Origin: a virus | Length of the DNA stretch: 47,276 nt | Strand: one strand, 5' to 3' | IMG/VR virus record: IMGVR_UViG_3300043418_000126 | Coordinates: 1 to 47,276 of that record | In this document: in pieces, positions 22,615-30,790 of the stretch | Layout of the letters: every line of letters begins with the position of its first letter | Numbering within the stretch: position 1 is the first letter of the stretch | Translations under genes and position numbers: made by a program | Notes under the pieces: generated by a model | The model's input: the letters and a program-made list of their open reading frames with translations, nothing else | Told to the model about the DNA's origin: nothing | Database searches by the model: none

Positions 22615-22994
22615 TGAGACTATATATAGGTAAAATGATTAAGAAAGGTGATAGCTTTCAACCATTGACCAACAAAGACAAAGCTTTATACGGACAGTTT
22701 AAAGACAGTGTTCCTGATGGTACAATGATTGAGATCACCATGCAAGTGTATGACCCTAATGCTACCTTAGCACAGATCAGTAAGATCCATGCAATGTTAA
22801 GAGAGCTTGCCAATCATGGCGGTCATACTATTGATGAGATGAAATACTACGTTAAAGACAGAGCTGGTCTAATTATAAAGACTGATGGACAACACATTGT
22901 CAAAAGCTTTGGTGATTGTAGTAGAGTTGAACTTAGTGATGTTATCCAAGCAGCTATTGCACTTGGGGAGCAGATGGGCTGTCCTGTTCACTAA
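22614..22994 (+). CDS. NinB-like recombination protein
   Basis: 126 residues. ISKIHAMLRELANHGGHTID followed by EMKYYVKDRAGL, and the later region around SDVIQAAIALGEQMG, match the NinB (Orf-family) proteins of lambdoid and other phages, which bind ssDNA and help recombination. It overlaps the helicase stop by one base. The end overlaps a minus-strand gene by 41 nt. Confidence 0.8.
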   Translation: MRLYIGKMIKKGDSFQPLTNKDKALYGQFKDSVPDGTMIEITMQVYDPNATLAQISKIHAMLRELANHGGHTIDEMKYYVKDRAGLIIKTDGQHIVKSFGDCSRVELSDVIQAAIALGEQMGCPVH

Positions 22995-23256
22995 GATCAG
23001 AGTATGTTACTAGATTTTTCTCGACAGCAACTTCCTCAATATGTTTAACTAGAACAGCAATACTTACATAAGCAGCCATCCAAGGCTCATCATTGTATGT
23101 ATTCTCTTCTATTGCTTTGTTTAAAGCAGCTATTTGCTCTGGACTCTTATCACTAAGCATAAAGCCCATAGTAGTGAATAGCTGTTGAACAAAACCTGTG
23201 CCTATACTAATAGGAACTTCAGTGTTTGGAGGAAGAACAGGGATACCTTTTGACAT
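22954..23256 (-). CDS. Antisense hypothetical protein
   Basis: 100 residues on the minus strand between NinB-like and UNG genes: MSKGIPVLPPNTEVPISIG, then a helical region and an acidic tail. It has its own Bacteroidota promoter (23274-23303) just upstream, which makes it more than a chance frame. It overlaps the NinB 3' end by 41 nt, and its transcript would be antisense to the NinB-like mRNA. Not recognised. Confidence 0.75.
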   Translation of the reverse strand: MSKGIPVLPPNTEVPISIGTGFVQQLFTTMGFMLSDKSPEQIAALNKAIEENTYNDEPWMAAYVSIAVLVKHIEEVAVEKNLVTYSDLSEQDSPSAPQVQ

Positions 23257-23273
23257 AGTATTATATTTTTTTA

Positions 23274-23303
23274 CAAAGATAACAAGATTTATGAGTTCAC
23301 AAA
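23274..23303 (-). promoter_or_regulatory. Bacteroidota promoter, minus strand
   Basis: On the minus strand TTTG (23303-23300), 18-nt gap, TATCTTTG (23281-23274). It is oriented toward the gene at 23256, with a predicted start near 23267. It overlaps the first codons of the UNG gene on the other strand, so the two may interfere. Confidence 0.75.
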
Positions 23304-24013
23304 CAGTTGATCTGAAAGAGATTCAAGAGAAGTTGATAGACAAACTAAGAGACTCAGGATGGGCAGATAAGCTAAAAAGCTTTTTAATGTCTAGTGAGTT
23401 TAGTGAAGTACTAAAAACACTTCATTCAATGAAGGACGAAGGTAAACGTTTTACTCCTCCTTTAAAGCATGTCTTCTCCGCTTTTGAAGAATGTCCATAT
23501 AGAGACCTTAAGGTTGTCGTTATAGGACAAGATCCATATCCACAATTAGGTGTGGCAGATGGTAAAGCATTCTCATGCTCAATAACAAAAGAGTTACAAC
23601 CAAGTCTTAAGTACATCTTTGATGCTATCGAAAAGACTGTACACCAAGAGTTTCCATCGTATCAAGATCCAGATCTTACTCGTTGGTCAAATCAAGGCGT
23701 ATTGTTACTTAATACGGCGTTAACCACAGAAGTGGGAAAGATTGGTAGTCACTATAATGTGTGGCTAAAGTTTATAGTATATGTAGTTGATATGCTTTCA
23801 TGGTATAATCCTGGTTTAATCTGGGTATTCATGGGTAAGCAAGCACAAGAGTTAGAGTCTCTTGTTAGTAGTAATCATTATAAGTTTTTAATCTCACACC
23901 CTGCCTCAGCTGGTTATCAAGGATCAAAAGAGTGGGACTGTGAAGATGTGTTCAATAAAGTTAATGAGATTATTGCAGCCAATAATGGCAAGGATCAAAC
24001 AATTAAATGGTAG
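23291..24013 (+). CDS. ung: Uracil-DNA glycosylase (family 1)
   Basis: 240 residues from MSSQTVDLKEIQEK at 23291; an in-frame ATG at 23198 would lie inside the minus-strand gene. Motifs: GQDPYPQ (79-85, catalytic water-activating Asp), AFSCS (uracil pocket), LLLNTALT (about 143-150, Asn contacts uracil) and ISHPASAGYQG (about 204-214, the HPSP-like minor-groove loop). The enzyme removes uracil from DNA to start base excision repair. Length is near the family norm of about 225. In a phage it may guard DNA against deamination or misincorporation. Confidence 0.95.
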   Translation: MSSQTVDLKEIQEKLIDKLRDSGWADKLKSFLMSSEFSEVLKTLHSMKDEGKRFTPPLKHVFSAFEECPYRDLKVVVIGQDPYPQLGVADGKAFSCSITKELQPSLKYIFDAIEKTVHQEFPSYQDPDLTRWSNQGVLLLNTALTTEVGKIGSHYNVWLKFIVYVVDMLSWYNPGLIWVFMGKQAQELESLVSSNHYKFLISHPASAGYQGSKEWDCEDVFNKVNEIIAANNGKDQTIKW

Positions 24014-24014
24014 T

Positions 24015-24362
24015 ATGAAAAAAGTAGAATTACACATCAGTACCTTAATCGAGGCACTAGAAAACGGTTTATCATGGTTTAAATCAGATGACCAGGGTTT
24101 TGGATCTATCCAAGAAACATATGATGCAACAGATTTTGAGATCACAATGATCATGAAGCATCCAAAGCTTAAAGATGTTGAGCCTAACTTCTTGAGATTT
24201 ATCTTAGTTGATGACCTTCAAGAAGAAAGCATCTCTCTTGTAAAAGAGAAGCGTCAACGCAAACCAAAAGAGTTTGATGTAGCTCAGAACATCACACAAT
24301 CCGATATGTTTCAAGTTGAAGAAACATCTAGAGAAGAGTTAAATGCATTCATTCATATCTAA
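24015..24362 (+). CDS. Hypothetical protein
   Basis: 115 residues from MKKVELHISTLIEAL, directly after the UNG stop; an upstream in-frame ATG at 23940 lies inside ung. Soluble, acidic C-terminus with KEKRQRKPKEFDVAQNITQS. Not recognised. Its position before the MoxR gene suggests the same operon. Confidence 0.6.
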   Translation: MKKVELHISTLIEALENGLSWFKSDDQGFGSIQETYDATDFEITMIMKHPKLKDVEPNFLRFILVDDLQEESISLVKEKRQRKPKEFDVAQNITQSDMFQVEETSREELNAFIHI

Positions 24363-24374
24363 TAATAAAAACTA

Positions 24375-25592
24375 ATGTCAACAGTAAAAGCAAAGTCACT
24401 AGCAAAAGTAAAAACTCAAGAAGTACGTAAAATCACTACTTCTTTAATGAACAAAGAAGAAGTGTTCAAGACTCTAGCATTAGCAGAGTCAGCTCAGTTA
24501 CCAGTATTATTAGAGGGTCGTCCTGGTGTTGGTAAGACCAAGACTGTAGTAGAGTATGCAAAAGCATGGTTGATTGAGAATAAGTTAGCAACTGCTGAAA
24601 ACTTCATGTCAAAGATCTATATCTTAGAGACTGACGAGGGTACTAAGCAATCAGAGGTGAAGGGTATGCCAGACTTAGAAGCGTTGTTTACAAACAATAA
24701 GTATGAGCTTAACGCTCCTATCACTGAGGCTGAGATCATCATCATTAATGAGGTAGATAAAGCTAGTTCTGGTATCCGTAACTCTTTGTTGGGTATTATG
24801 AACGAGCGATTCTTATTTAACGGTAAGAACAAAGTACCATGCAAGTGGAAGTTGTTTGTTGCAACTTGTAATGAGATTCCAAAAGACGAGATTAACTCAC
24901 CTTTCTGGGATCGTTTCATGATCAAGATGCAAGTATCTCGTATCTCTGCGGGTGATATGGTTAAATATCATAGCAAAGGTGGTAAAGACTATGTACAAAA
25001 CATCAGTCTTAATATCCCTAACTCACAAGAGTTAAAGGATGTAGTGTTATCACCAAGCCGTATCGAGAAGTTTATCGAGGTATCTTATGACAAGACAACT
25101 GACCGTACTTTAACCTTTGTTCCTCGTCTTGCAGCAGGTATTCACTATATCTGGGATGTTAGTGTTGACAAAGCTTTAGTTAAGTTAGCTGAGATGATGG
25201 TTGATAAAGCAGCTAGTACTCGTCTTAATGACATGCTTACATCAATGGAGATGAAGATCATCATGTCTAAGATTGATATGCTTAAGTCTTATCATGATCA
25301 AACTAGTTTATCTCTTGCTGTAAAAGAGATCGAAGATCTAACAGCAACTTATATCTCAAATGGTAAACTTGCAGATGATGATGCTCAAACTATCGATGCT
25401 ACAATGACTATTGTACTTGAGAACCACGTTCTTGCTAATCAAGATGAAGCAGAAGAATATTTAGCAGTAGAGTTATTAAATGAGATTGAAGGAGATATGA
25501 GTGAGTCAAGCATGCCTTTATCTGGTACTATTCAACACAGTACTTACACAACCTCTACATCACCTGCAGATGCTAATGTAGATCCATTCTAA
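24375..25592 (+). CDS. MoxR-type AAA+ ATPase
   Basis: 405 residues. Walker A GRPGVGKT (48-55), Walker B IIIINEVDKA (121-130), sensor 1 VATCNE (162-167) and DRFMIKM near 180 fit the MoxR/CoxD group of AAA+ proteins. These work with VWA proteins as chaperones that load metals or remodel partner proteins. The next gene is such a VWA protein. A Ser/Thr-rich tail ends the protein. In phages the partner target is unknown. Confidence 0.9.
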   Translation: MSTVKAKSLAKVKTQEVRKITTSLMNKEEVFKTLALAESAQLPVLLEGRPGVGKTKTVVEYAKAWLIENKLATAENFMSKIYILETDEGTKQSEVKGMPDLEALFTNNKYELNAPITEAEIIIINEVDKASSGIRNSLLGIMNERFLFNGKNKVPCKWKLFVATCNEIPKDEINSPFWDRFMIKMQVSRISAGDMVKYHSKGGKDYVQNISLNIPNSQELKDVVLSPSRIEKFIEVSYDKTTDRTLTFVPRLAAGIHYIWDVSVDKALVKLAEMMVDKAASTRLNDMLTSMEMKIIMSKIDMLKSYHDQTSLSLAVKEIEDLTATYISNGKLADDDAQTIDATMTIVLENHVLANQDEAEEYLAVELLNEIEGDMSESSMPLSGTIQHSTYTTSTSPADANVDPF

Positions 25593-25605
25593 ATAAGAGA
25601 AAGCC

Positions 25606-27159
25606 ATGGCTAAGAAACAGTATAAAAATGTGTTTACAATCATGGAGAAAGTAAAGAAGGGGGAGCTAGATTTTTCTGGCTCTTCCCGATTTACAAGTAT
25701 CATTGGTTCGTATAAAAAACCTGAGTTAGTAGAGCCATATATTCACTATATAGATGCTCATCGATTAAATGAGTTTGTAAAGAAAGGTTTTATCCCTGGT
25801 TATACAAGTAGTGGAAGTAATCATGGTGCTCTTACACAGACAGCAGAAAAGATTGTCAAGATGAAAGGGCGTGAGAACTGGCACTTTTCAGTTGAAGAAA
25901 TGACTGAAGCGTATCAATCAATACCTTCATCACTAAAGAACGATATCTTTAATATGTTTAATAAACCTATTGATAAGATTGACTTCAAAGCTCGCAATGA
26001 AAAAAATCAGATGCGTTACAAACTTCTTGAGTTAGCAAATGATCCAAGCTTAAAGATCTTAACTGAAGGTTCTAATGTTAAGTCTGGTATGTTTACTCAA
26101 AGTATGATGACATATCTTACTTACTTTATGTTAAGACTAAAGAAACAAGATCCTGATGCTCATGAAGAGATGAAGAACCAGATGAATCAATCAGATGGTG
26201 ATAGTGATGATAACCAAGACGGAGATCAAGATGATCAAGCTCAAGGTCAAAGTGGTTCTGGTAAAGGTTCTGGAAAGGATCAGAAGAAGATGGAGAAAGC
26301 TATTGATAAAGCTTTAAAGCAAACTAGAGATAAGTTAGAGGAAGAAATGCATGATGCAGCTCAAAACATCAATGAACTAACTGAAAATATTGGTGACGAA
26401 GAGCTTGAAGAAGCTTGGAATAAAAGTACCGGTATTGGTAGTATGACTAAGCATGAGATAGAAAGAGCAATCGAGTCTCTAAAGAAAATCAAGATGAATG
26501 ATTCTGTACTAAAGAACAACATCAAGATGATCTTAGATAAGTCAAAGAATTACTTCTCAGGGCAAGAACGCATTACACATGAGTCTTTGTTCGAGTCAGG
26601 CAACTTTGATGGCTTAGAAGAGTACGCAATGCTTCATCCAAAGCTTAGAAACATATTCCCAGAGGATATTACAACAAGAAACGTTGAGCGTAAAGGTAAG
26701 ATTAATCTTTATATCGATATATCTGGTTCGATGTCCGAAGGATGTGGTGTTAAAGACGTTGATGGAAGAGGCTTGACTAAGCTTGAGTTTGCAAAAGCCA
26801 TTGCTCTTGTAATGAAAAAGAACAACATGCTTAACAAGCTTTATTCTTTTAACCAAGATGTTCATGCTCTAAAAACAACAGACTTTGCTATTGCTTCTTT
26901 AGATGATATGGGTGGTACAAGTATTACAAAAGTAGTAAACCATATTATTAAATCACAAGAGAACAGCTTAGTACTTACTGACGCAGAAGATCGCTGCAGT
27001 GTCTATACAGATAAAGCTTTCTTCTTGGGTGTTAAAGGTAGTATGTTTAACTACTTTAATGATCAAGTACTAGAGCAGTATCATGCTAAACAAATGTCTG
27101 TCTTTGATGGTAACAGAATCTTATCAGTAGATAAAAGAGGTTACGTGATTAAAGATTAA
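25606..27159 (+). CDS. VWA-domain protein, MoxR partner
   Basis: 517 residues. The N-terminal half is helical and basic; a low-complexity acidic linker (about 200-225: DSDDNQDGDQDDQAQGQSGS) leads to a C-terminal von Willebrand A domain with a complete metal site: DISGSM (about 371-376, DxSxS), GGTSI (about 435, Thr) and LTDAED (about 457). The architecture resembles CobT/YehP-like VWA partners of MoxR ATPases. Its stop overlaps the convergent minus-strand gene by 11 nt, marking the end of the + strand operon. Confidence 0.88.
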   Translation: MAKKQYKNVFTIMEKVKKGELDFSGSSRFTSIIGSYKKPELVEPYIHYIDAHRLNEFVKKGFIPGYTSSGSNHGALTQTAEKIVKMKGRENWHFSVEEMTEAYQSIPSSLKNDIFNMFNKPIDKIDFKARNEKNQMRYKLLELANDPSLKILTEGSNVKSGMFTQSMMTYLTYFMLRLKKQDPDAHEEMKNQMNQSDGDSDDNQDGDQDDQAQGQSGSGKGSGKDQKKMEKAIDKALKQTRDKLEEEMHDAAQNINELTENIGDEELEEAWNKSTGIGSMTKHEIERAIESLKKIKMNDSVLKNNIKMILDKSKNYFSGQERITHESLFESGNFDGLEEYAMLHPKLRNIFPEDITTRNVERKGKINLYIDISGSMSEGCGVKDVDGRGLTKLEFAKAIALVMKKNNMLNKLYSFNQDVHALKTTDFAIASLDDMGGTSITKVVNHIIKSQENSLVLTDAEDRCSVYTDKAFFLGVKGSMFNYFNDQVLEQYHAKQMSVFDGNRILSVDKRGYVIKD

Positions 27160-28471
27160 GCTTTGTTCCAATCATAAACATATAACTGTTAGGTCTAATG
27201 CTCTGCTCACTAAAAGCAAGTGTTAGACCGCAGTTAAGTTTAAAACGTTTAGTTAGATTAAGATCAAAACTTGATCCTGTCATGGCATTAAATGTTGGAG
27301 TTATATCAACGCCTGTTTCTGATGCAACAACTGGAAAAGCTGATGCTGTGATTGTTGGTGCTATCGATACTCTTTTACTAAGTACAATAGGCTTACTGTA
27401 GAACATAAGCAAACTACTACTTACTGTGTTCATTGCATAACTAATAGTCTCGTTTATACCAAAGATACCTTTATTATTTTTTAAAGGCTTGATATAAGCA
27501 CCAGTAGCAAATGCTACGTAGTTTCCTGATAAGTAAACTCCTGTAATACCATAATTTGTTATATGAGATAACTGACCTTTTGCAAAGTTCATCTTTGTAT
27601 ATCTACCAGATAAAGCAAACTGATTAAAAGTAGACCAGATCATACTGGTAACACCCCATGAGTCTGCTCCAGTCATTGAAGACTGAGACATACCAACAGA
27701 TATTATCTGAGAAAAACTATTATCATCAGATAATAGAGAAGTAAGATCAGAGTTATATAAGATAGGATTAATACGGGCACTGGATTTGGCAGAGCTCTTA
27801 CTGCTTTTCTTATCTTCACTTTTTTTCTCAGACTTGGACTCACTCTTGCTTTCTTCTTTGCTTTCTGACTTTGACTCATTACTTGATTCGCTTTTGGTTT
27901 CACTCTTTGTTTCAGAAGAAGAACTTGAACTACTACTTTCTGAAGAACTAGACGATGAACTAGATGATGATGAACTGCTAGTACTTGTTGCACTTGGTGC
28001 TGGAGTACTACTTGCTGCAGAAGATGCAGCTGCGGATGCAGCAGAACTAGCTGTTGATGTAGCAGCTGACGTTGCAGAACTTGTTGCTGCACTAGTAGCA
28101 GCACTTGTCGCCGCAGATGTTGCAGCGGCAGTAGCAGCAGCGGTTGCACTTGCAGTCGCTTGATTAACAGCTGCACTAACCGCAGTATTAACTGTCTGTG
28201 TAACTACTTGATTAACTACTTGTTGTGTTTCAGGACATGGATATGCTGTTGTCAACATATTTAACCATGCTGTTAAAGCACCTGTAGTTATATCGTTTGC
28301 TGTAACTACTTTGTATTGACCTCTGTAAACAACAGTAACTGACCCACTTGCGATAGGTACAGTTACCGTTAATACTTTTCCTGAACAAGGATCAACATAT
28401 GTTTGTGACAACACTTGAGCATTGCTCGTGTTCCACAATAATAACAACATGATAATCCCTAACCATTTCAC
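27149..28471 (-). CDS. Exported Ser/Ala-rich outer-membrane barrel-like protein
   Basis: 440 residues. A signal peptide (about 1-19, ending NTSNAQ, typical of Bacteroidota) precedes a short folded region with two Cys (PCSGK and YPCPET). Then comes a long low-complexity segment: Ala/Thr/Ser repeats (about 105-160), poly-Ser (about 165-190) and Ser/Lys/Glu repeats to about 235. The C-terminal 200 residues alternate hydrophobic and polar residues, end in TKLNL, and look like an outer-membrane beta-barrel. Last gene of the minus operon. Function unknown; a surface or secretion role with the CsgG-like proteins is inferred. Confidence 0.75.
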   Translation of the reverse strand: MKWLGIIMLLLLWNTSNAQVLSQTYVDPCSGKVLTVTVPIASGSVTVVYRGQYKVVTANDITTGALTAWLNMLTTAYPCPETQQVVNQVVTQTVNTAVSAAVNQATASATAAATAAATSAATSAATSAATSSATSAATSTASSAASAAASSAASSTPAPSATSTSSSSSSSSSSSSSESSSSSSSSETKSETKSESSNESKSESKEESKSESKSEKKSEDKKSSKSSAKSSARINPILYNSDLTSLLSDDNSFSQIISVGMSQSSMTGADSWGVTSMIWSTFNQFALSGRYTKMNFAKGQLSHITNYGITGVYLSGNYVAFATGAYIKPLKNNKGIFGINETISYAMNTVSSSLLMFYSKPIVLSKRVSIAPTITASAFPVVASETGVDITPTFNAMTGSSFDLNLTKRFKLNCGLTLAFSEQSIRPNSYMFMIGTKLNL

Positions 28472-28809
28472 TACTTCGGTTCAATCTTTATAGTTGAATC
28501 AACAGAAACTTGAAAACGCTTTAACTTAAGCATCTCATCTTGATAGTCCCATTTGGCTTCAAGAGCTTTAATCTTTTGACGTGCCTTAATCTTTGTACGT
28601 ACCTTAAGAATCTTACCCTCAAGCTTTGAAAGCTTTACATAACGCTTTGCAGGGTCAGTCTCTGTTAACTTAACAATCTCCATCTGATGTTCTAGATTAG
28701 AGATACGTGTTTGATACATTGGTATCTTAGCACCTTCGTATATCTTATACGCAGGGTAAATACTAGCAGCTATTGCTATAGTGCCAGCAATGATTAGTTT
28801 TTCTAACAT
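28471..28809 (-). CDS. Membrane-anchored coiled-coil protein
   Basis: 112 residues. One N-terminal hydrophobic segment (LIIAGTIAIAASIYPAYKIY) then a basic, heptad-rich helix (RISNLEHQMEIVKL onward). Coupled by one base to the barrel-like gene downstream. It may brace a periplasmic complex, but no family is recognised. Confidence 0.65.
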   Translation of the reverse strand: MLEKLIIAGTIAIAASIYPAYKIYEGAKIPMYQTRISNLEHQMEIVKLTETDPAKRYVKLSKLEGKILKVRTKIKARQKIKALEAKWDYQDEMLKLKRFQVSVDSTIKIEPK

Positions 28810-28816
28810 GGTTGGT

Positions 28817-29548
28817 TTATTTAGTGAAAATCTTTTTCTTAATCATCCGTACCACAATCTTACTAGCAGCGTTTTCAAGCGCTTTCTTAGTCGTTGTACC
28901 AATCGTGGATTGATTAAACTTAATATCAGCAAAGTTAGCATCGTTCATTAGTGTTGCTTCCCTAACAGTCTTAGCTTCTCCCATTCCTGAGCCTGTAAAA
29001 TACTCTCCCGTCTCAGCGTTAACAAACTTAACCTGTAAACCCATGCGAGTTACAACTGTCTGTTTTACACCGTCTTTCAAAGATAATGATTCATCTTCAG
29101 AAACGGAAAAATCATAGACCTCAATATAAACAAAATACTGAGCAAGCTTAATCTTGCCTCTACCATCTAACTTATTTTCTGTGATACCAGACTGTGATGC
29201 TTGAAACTGCTTTACCATTCTGTTCTTTATCTCAGCCTTATCCTCAGTAAAAGTAAAACGGTTTGTCTCTTCAAGGTATTCAACAACAATGTTTGTAACA
29301 CCAAGACCAACACGTTTATCTTTTAACTCAGGATAAGCAGCATAAACATCTTCGTTTATACCTAAAGATAGTAACTGTATAGGAATCTTTGGACCTTCAT
29401 AGTCCATTAAAGAATCTATGTTTATCTTCTTCTCAAAAGATGCAGTATAAGACTCTGTTCTTGTTGCTGCTATCTGTGCTTGAGTCTTATGACTGAAAGC
29501 TAGAAAGAAGATAAAACAAACACTTAAGAATACGCTTAACTTTTTCAT
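28817..29548 (-). CDS. CsgG-like curli secretion pore protein
   Basis: 243 residues with a signal peptide (about 1-26, ending HKTQAQ). DKRVGLGVTNIVVEYLEETN followed by RFTFTEDKAEIKN is the hallmark core of CsgG-family proteins, as are GKIKLAQYFVYIEVYDF and VNAETGEYF. CsgG forms the outer-membrane channel of curli secretion as a lipoprotein; here no lipobox Cys is seen. A shorter relative is encoded at 32566-33099. Location among exported proteins of the phage suggests a role at the host envelope. Confidence 0.78.
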   Translation of the reverse strand: MKKLSVFLSVCFIFFLAFSHKTQAQIAATRTESYTASFEKKINIDSLMDYEGPKIPIQLLSLGINEDVYAAYPELKDKRVGLGVTNIVVEYLEETNRFTFTEDKAEIKNRMVKQFQASQSGITENKLDGRGKIKLAQYFVYIEVYDFSVSEDESLSLKDGVKQTVVTRMGLQVKFVNAETGEYFTGSGMGEAKTVREATLMNDANFADIKFNQSTIGTTTKKALENAASKIVVRMIKKKIFTK

Positions 29549-30105
29549 ACAGTTTCTTCATTGTCTTTTATTTTACCACACTTAACGCACTCTTCATCAC
29601 CATCGTTGTCAACATCGTCCCATACGTGTTCACATTGTCTATGTGCAAAGTATACATCAACCTTACCATCACCGTCAATATCTAAACCATCCATAACTCC
29701 GTCACCGTCTTCATCGATTTCAGTGCCAGTTTGTTTTGCTTCAGTTTTTGGTAGTGATACTACTGATTCTAATGGATTATTAATCTGTGGAGCTGGAGGC
29801 ATATCTGAAGTATTAGATAGACTTACACCGTCCTCCTCATCCATTTTCTGGACTAACATCTTGTCTTTGTCTGTATCAGAGAACCAATAGTCAATAATCT
29901 TACCATAAGAGCCAATAAAAGCTCCTAGTAAAAGTAATAACAACTCTTTCCACTCACCAGCAATAGCAGTATTCTGAGCAATAGCTATGAATATACCACC
30001 AATAATAAGCATAAAACCTCCTAGAACAATAGCTGTTATCAACCATCGTCTTGTCATCATTTGATTTAACAGGTCTTTAAACCCTGTTGCTTGACTATTT
30101 TCCAT
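29545..30105 (-). CDS. Membrane protein with calcium and zinc motifs
   Basis: 186 residues from the ATG at 30105 (TAATG overlap with the upstream stop). Two transmembrane helices (about 20-44 and 53-70), then a soluble tail. It holds DEDGDGVMDGLDIDGDGKVD, Asp-rich calcium-binding repeats of the dockerin or thrombospondin-3 type, and CEHVWDDVDNDGDEECVKCG, a probable zinc site with Cys and His. An unusual combination for a 20-kDa phage protein. Confidence 0.7.
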   Translation of the reverse strand: MENSQATGFKDLLNQMMTRRWLITAIVLGGFMLIIGGIFIAIAQNTAIAGEWKELLLLLLGAFIGSYGKIIDYWFSDTDKDKMLVQKMDEEDGVSLSNTSDMPPAPQINNPLESVVSLPKTEAKQTGTEIDEDGDGVMDGLDIDGDGKVDVYFAHRQCEHVWDDVDNDGDEECVKCGKIKDNEETV

Positions 30106-30410
30106 TACCATTTAGGGGCTTCTTCTAACTCTTCTTTTGCTGTTTTAGCCTTAGGCTTTGGAGCTGGAGCTGCTTGTGCTGGACCTGCAGTCTTGTTAAC
30201 AATAATAGTTTTAGCTACAGGTGCTGGAGCAGCCGCTGCTTGATTGATATTAATAACAGGAGCTGCTGTAGTTGTTGCTGCAGCTGGTTCATCACCCTCA
30301 CCTGTTAATTGTTTTGTAACATAACCACCAACACCTAATGCGATAGTACTTGCTAATCCGATTAAGATGCTCTTTAATGAGCCTCCTGTGTTTTCTGCTT
30401 CTTCTGACAT
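30105..30410 (-). CDS. Membrane protein with Ala/Pro-rich tail
   Basis: 101 residues. A hydrophobic segment at about 13-31 (KSILIGLASTIALGVGGYV) then an extended Ala/Pro/Lys-rich tail (APAPVAKTIIVNKTAGPAQA). The tail looks like a periplasm-spanning linker, as in energy-coupling proteins, but no TonB signature is found. Confidence 0.65.
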   Translation of the reverse strand: MSEEAENTGGSLKSILIGLASTIALGVGGYVTKQLTGEGDEPAAATTTAAPVININQAAAAPAPVAKTIIVNKTAGPAQAAPAPKPKAKTAKEELEEAPKW

Positions 30411-30415
30411 GTTGT

Positions 30416-30778
30416 TTATCGTTTAATAACTAAAGGTTTTCTAATAGATACACCAGATATATCTGTTAATGTTAAGTCGTATAACCCATCTGGTAGGTCA
30501 GTAAAGTCGTATATCTTTGTTGTAATCTCAGTATCTGCAGTTAATGGTAAAGTTTTTACCGGTTCAATAGCAGCAAAAGAGTAAACTTGTACAGAGTATT
30601 TAGCTCCAGGTGTTACTGCAAACAATACAGTAACCTTTCCACCTACTGAACTTGCACTCAATATTTCTGTTGAAGTAGCTTTTGCGCCTAGATTTATTGG
30701 TGTATCTTCAAACTTCTCAAGATCAGAGCATGCAAACACAAGTGTGATAAGTAATAATAACAATAATGTATTCTTCAT
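30416..30778 (-). CDS. Lipoprotein with Ig-like domain
   Basis: 120 residues. MKNTLLLLLLITLVFACSDL carries a lipobox (LVFAC) with acylated Cys at 17, followed by a beta-rich domain of about 90 residues (VTVLFAVTPGAKYSVQVYSF) similar in pattern to an Ig or Fn3 fold. Probably anchored in the outer membrane. Adjacent to the cohesin-like gene and likely part of the same surface system. Confidence 0.75.
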   Translation of the reverse strand: MKNTLLLLLLITLVFACSDLEKFEDTPINLGAKATSTEILSASSVGGKVTVLFAVTPGAKYSVQVYSFAAIEPVKTLPLTADTEITTKIYDFTDLPDGLYDLTLTDISGVSIRKPLVIKR

Positions 30779-30790
30779 AGTGGTTAGATA

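Noticed and set aside
27786-28163. + strand frame rich in Leu/Asp/Ala
   Set aside because: It is the complement of the Ser/Ala/Glu repeats in the minus-strand gene; repeats remove stop codons on the other strand.
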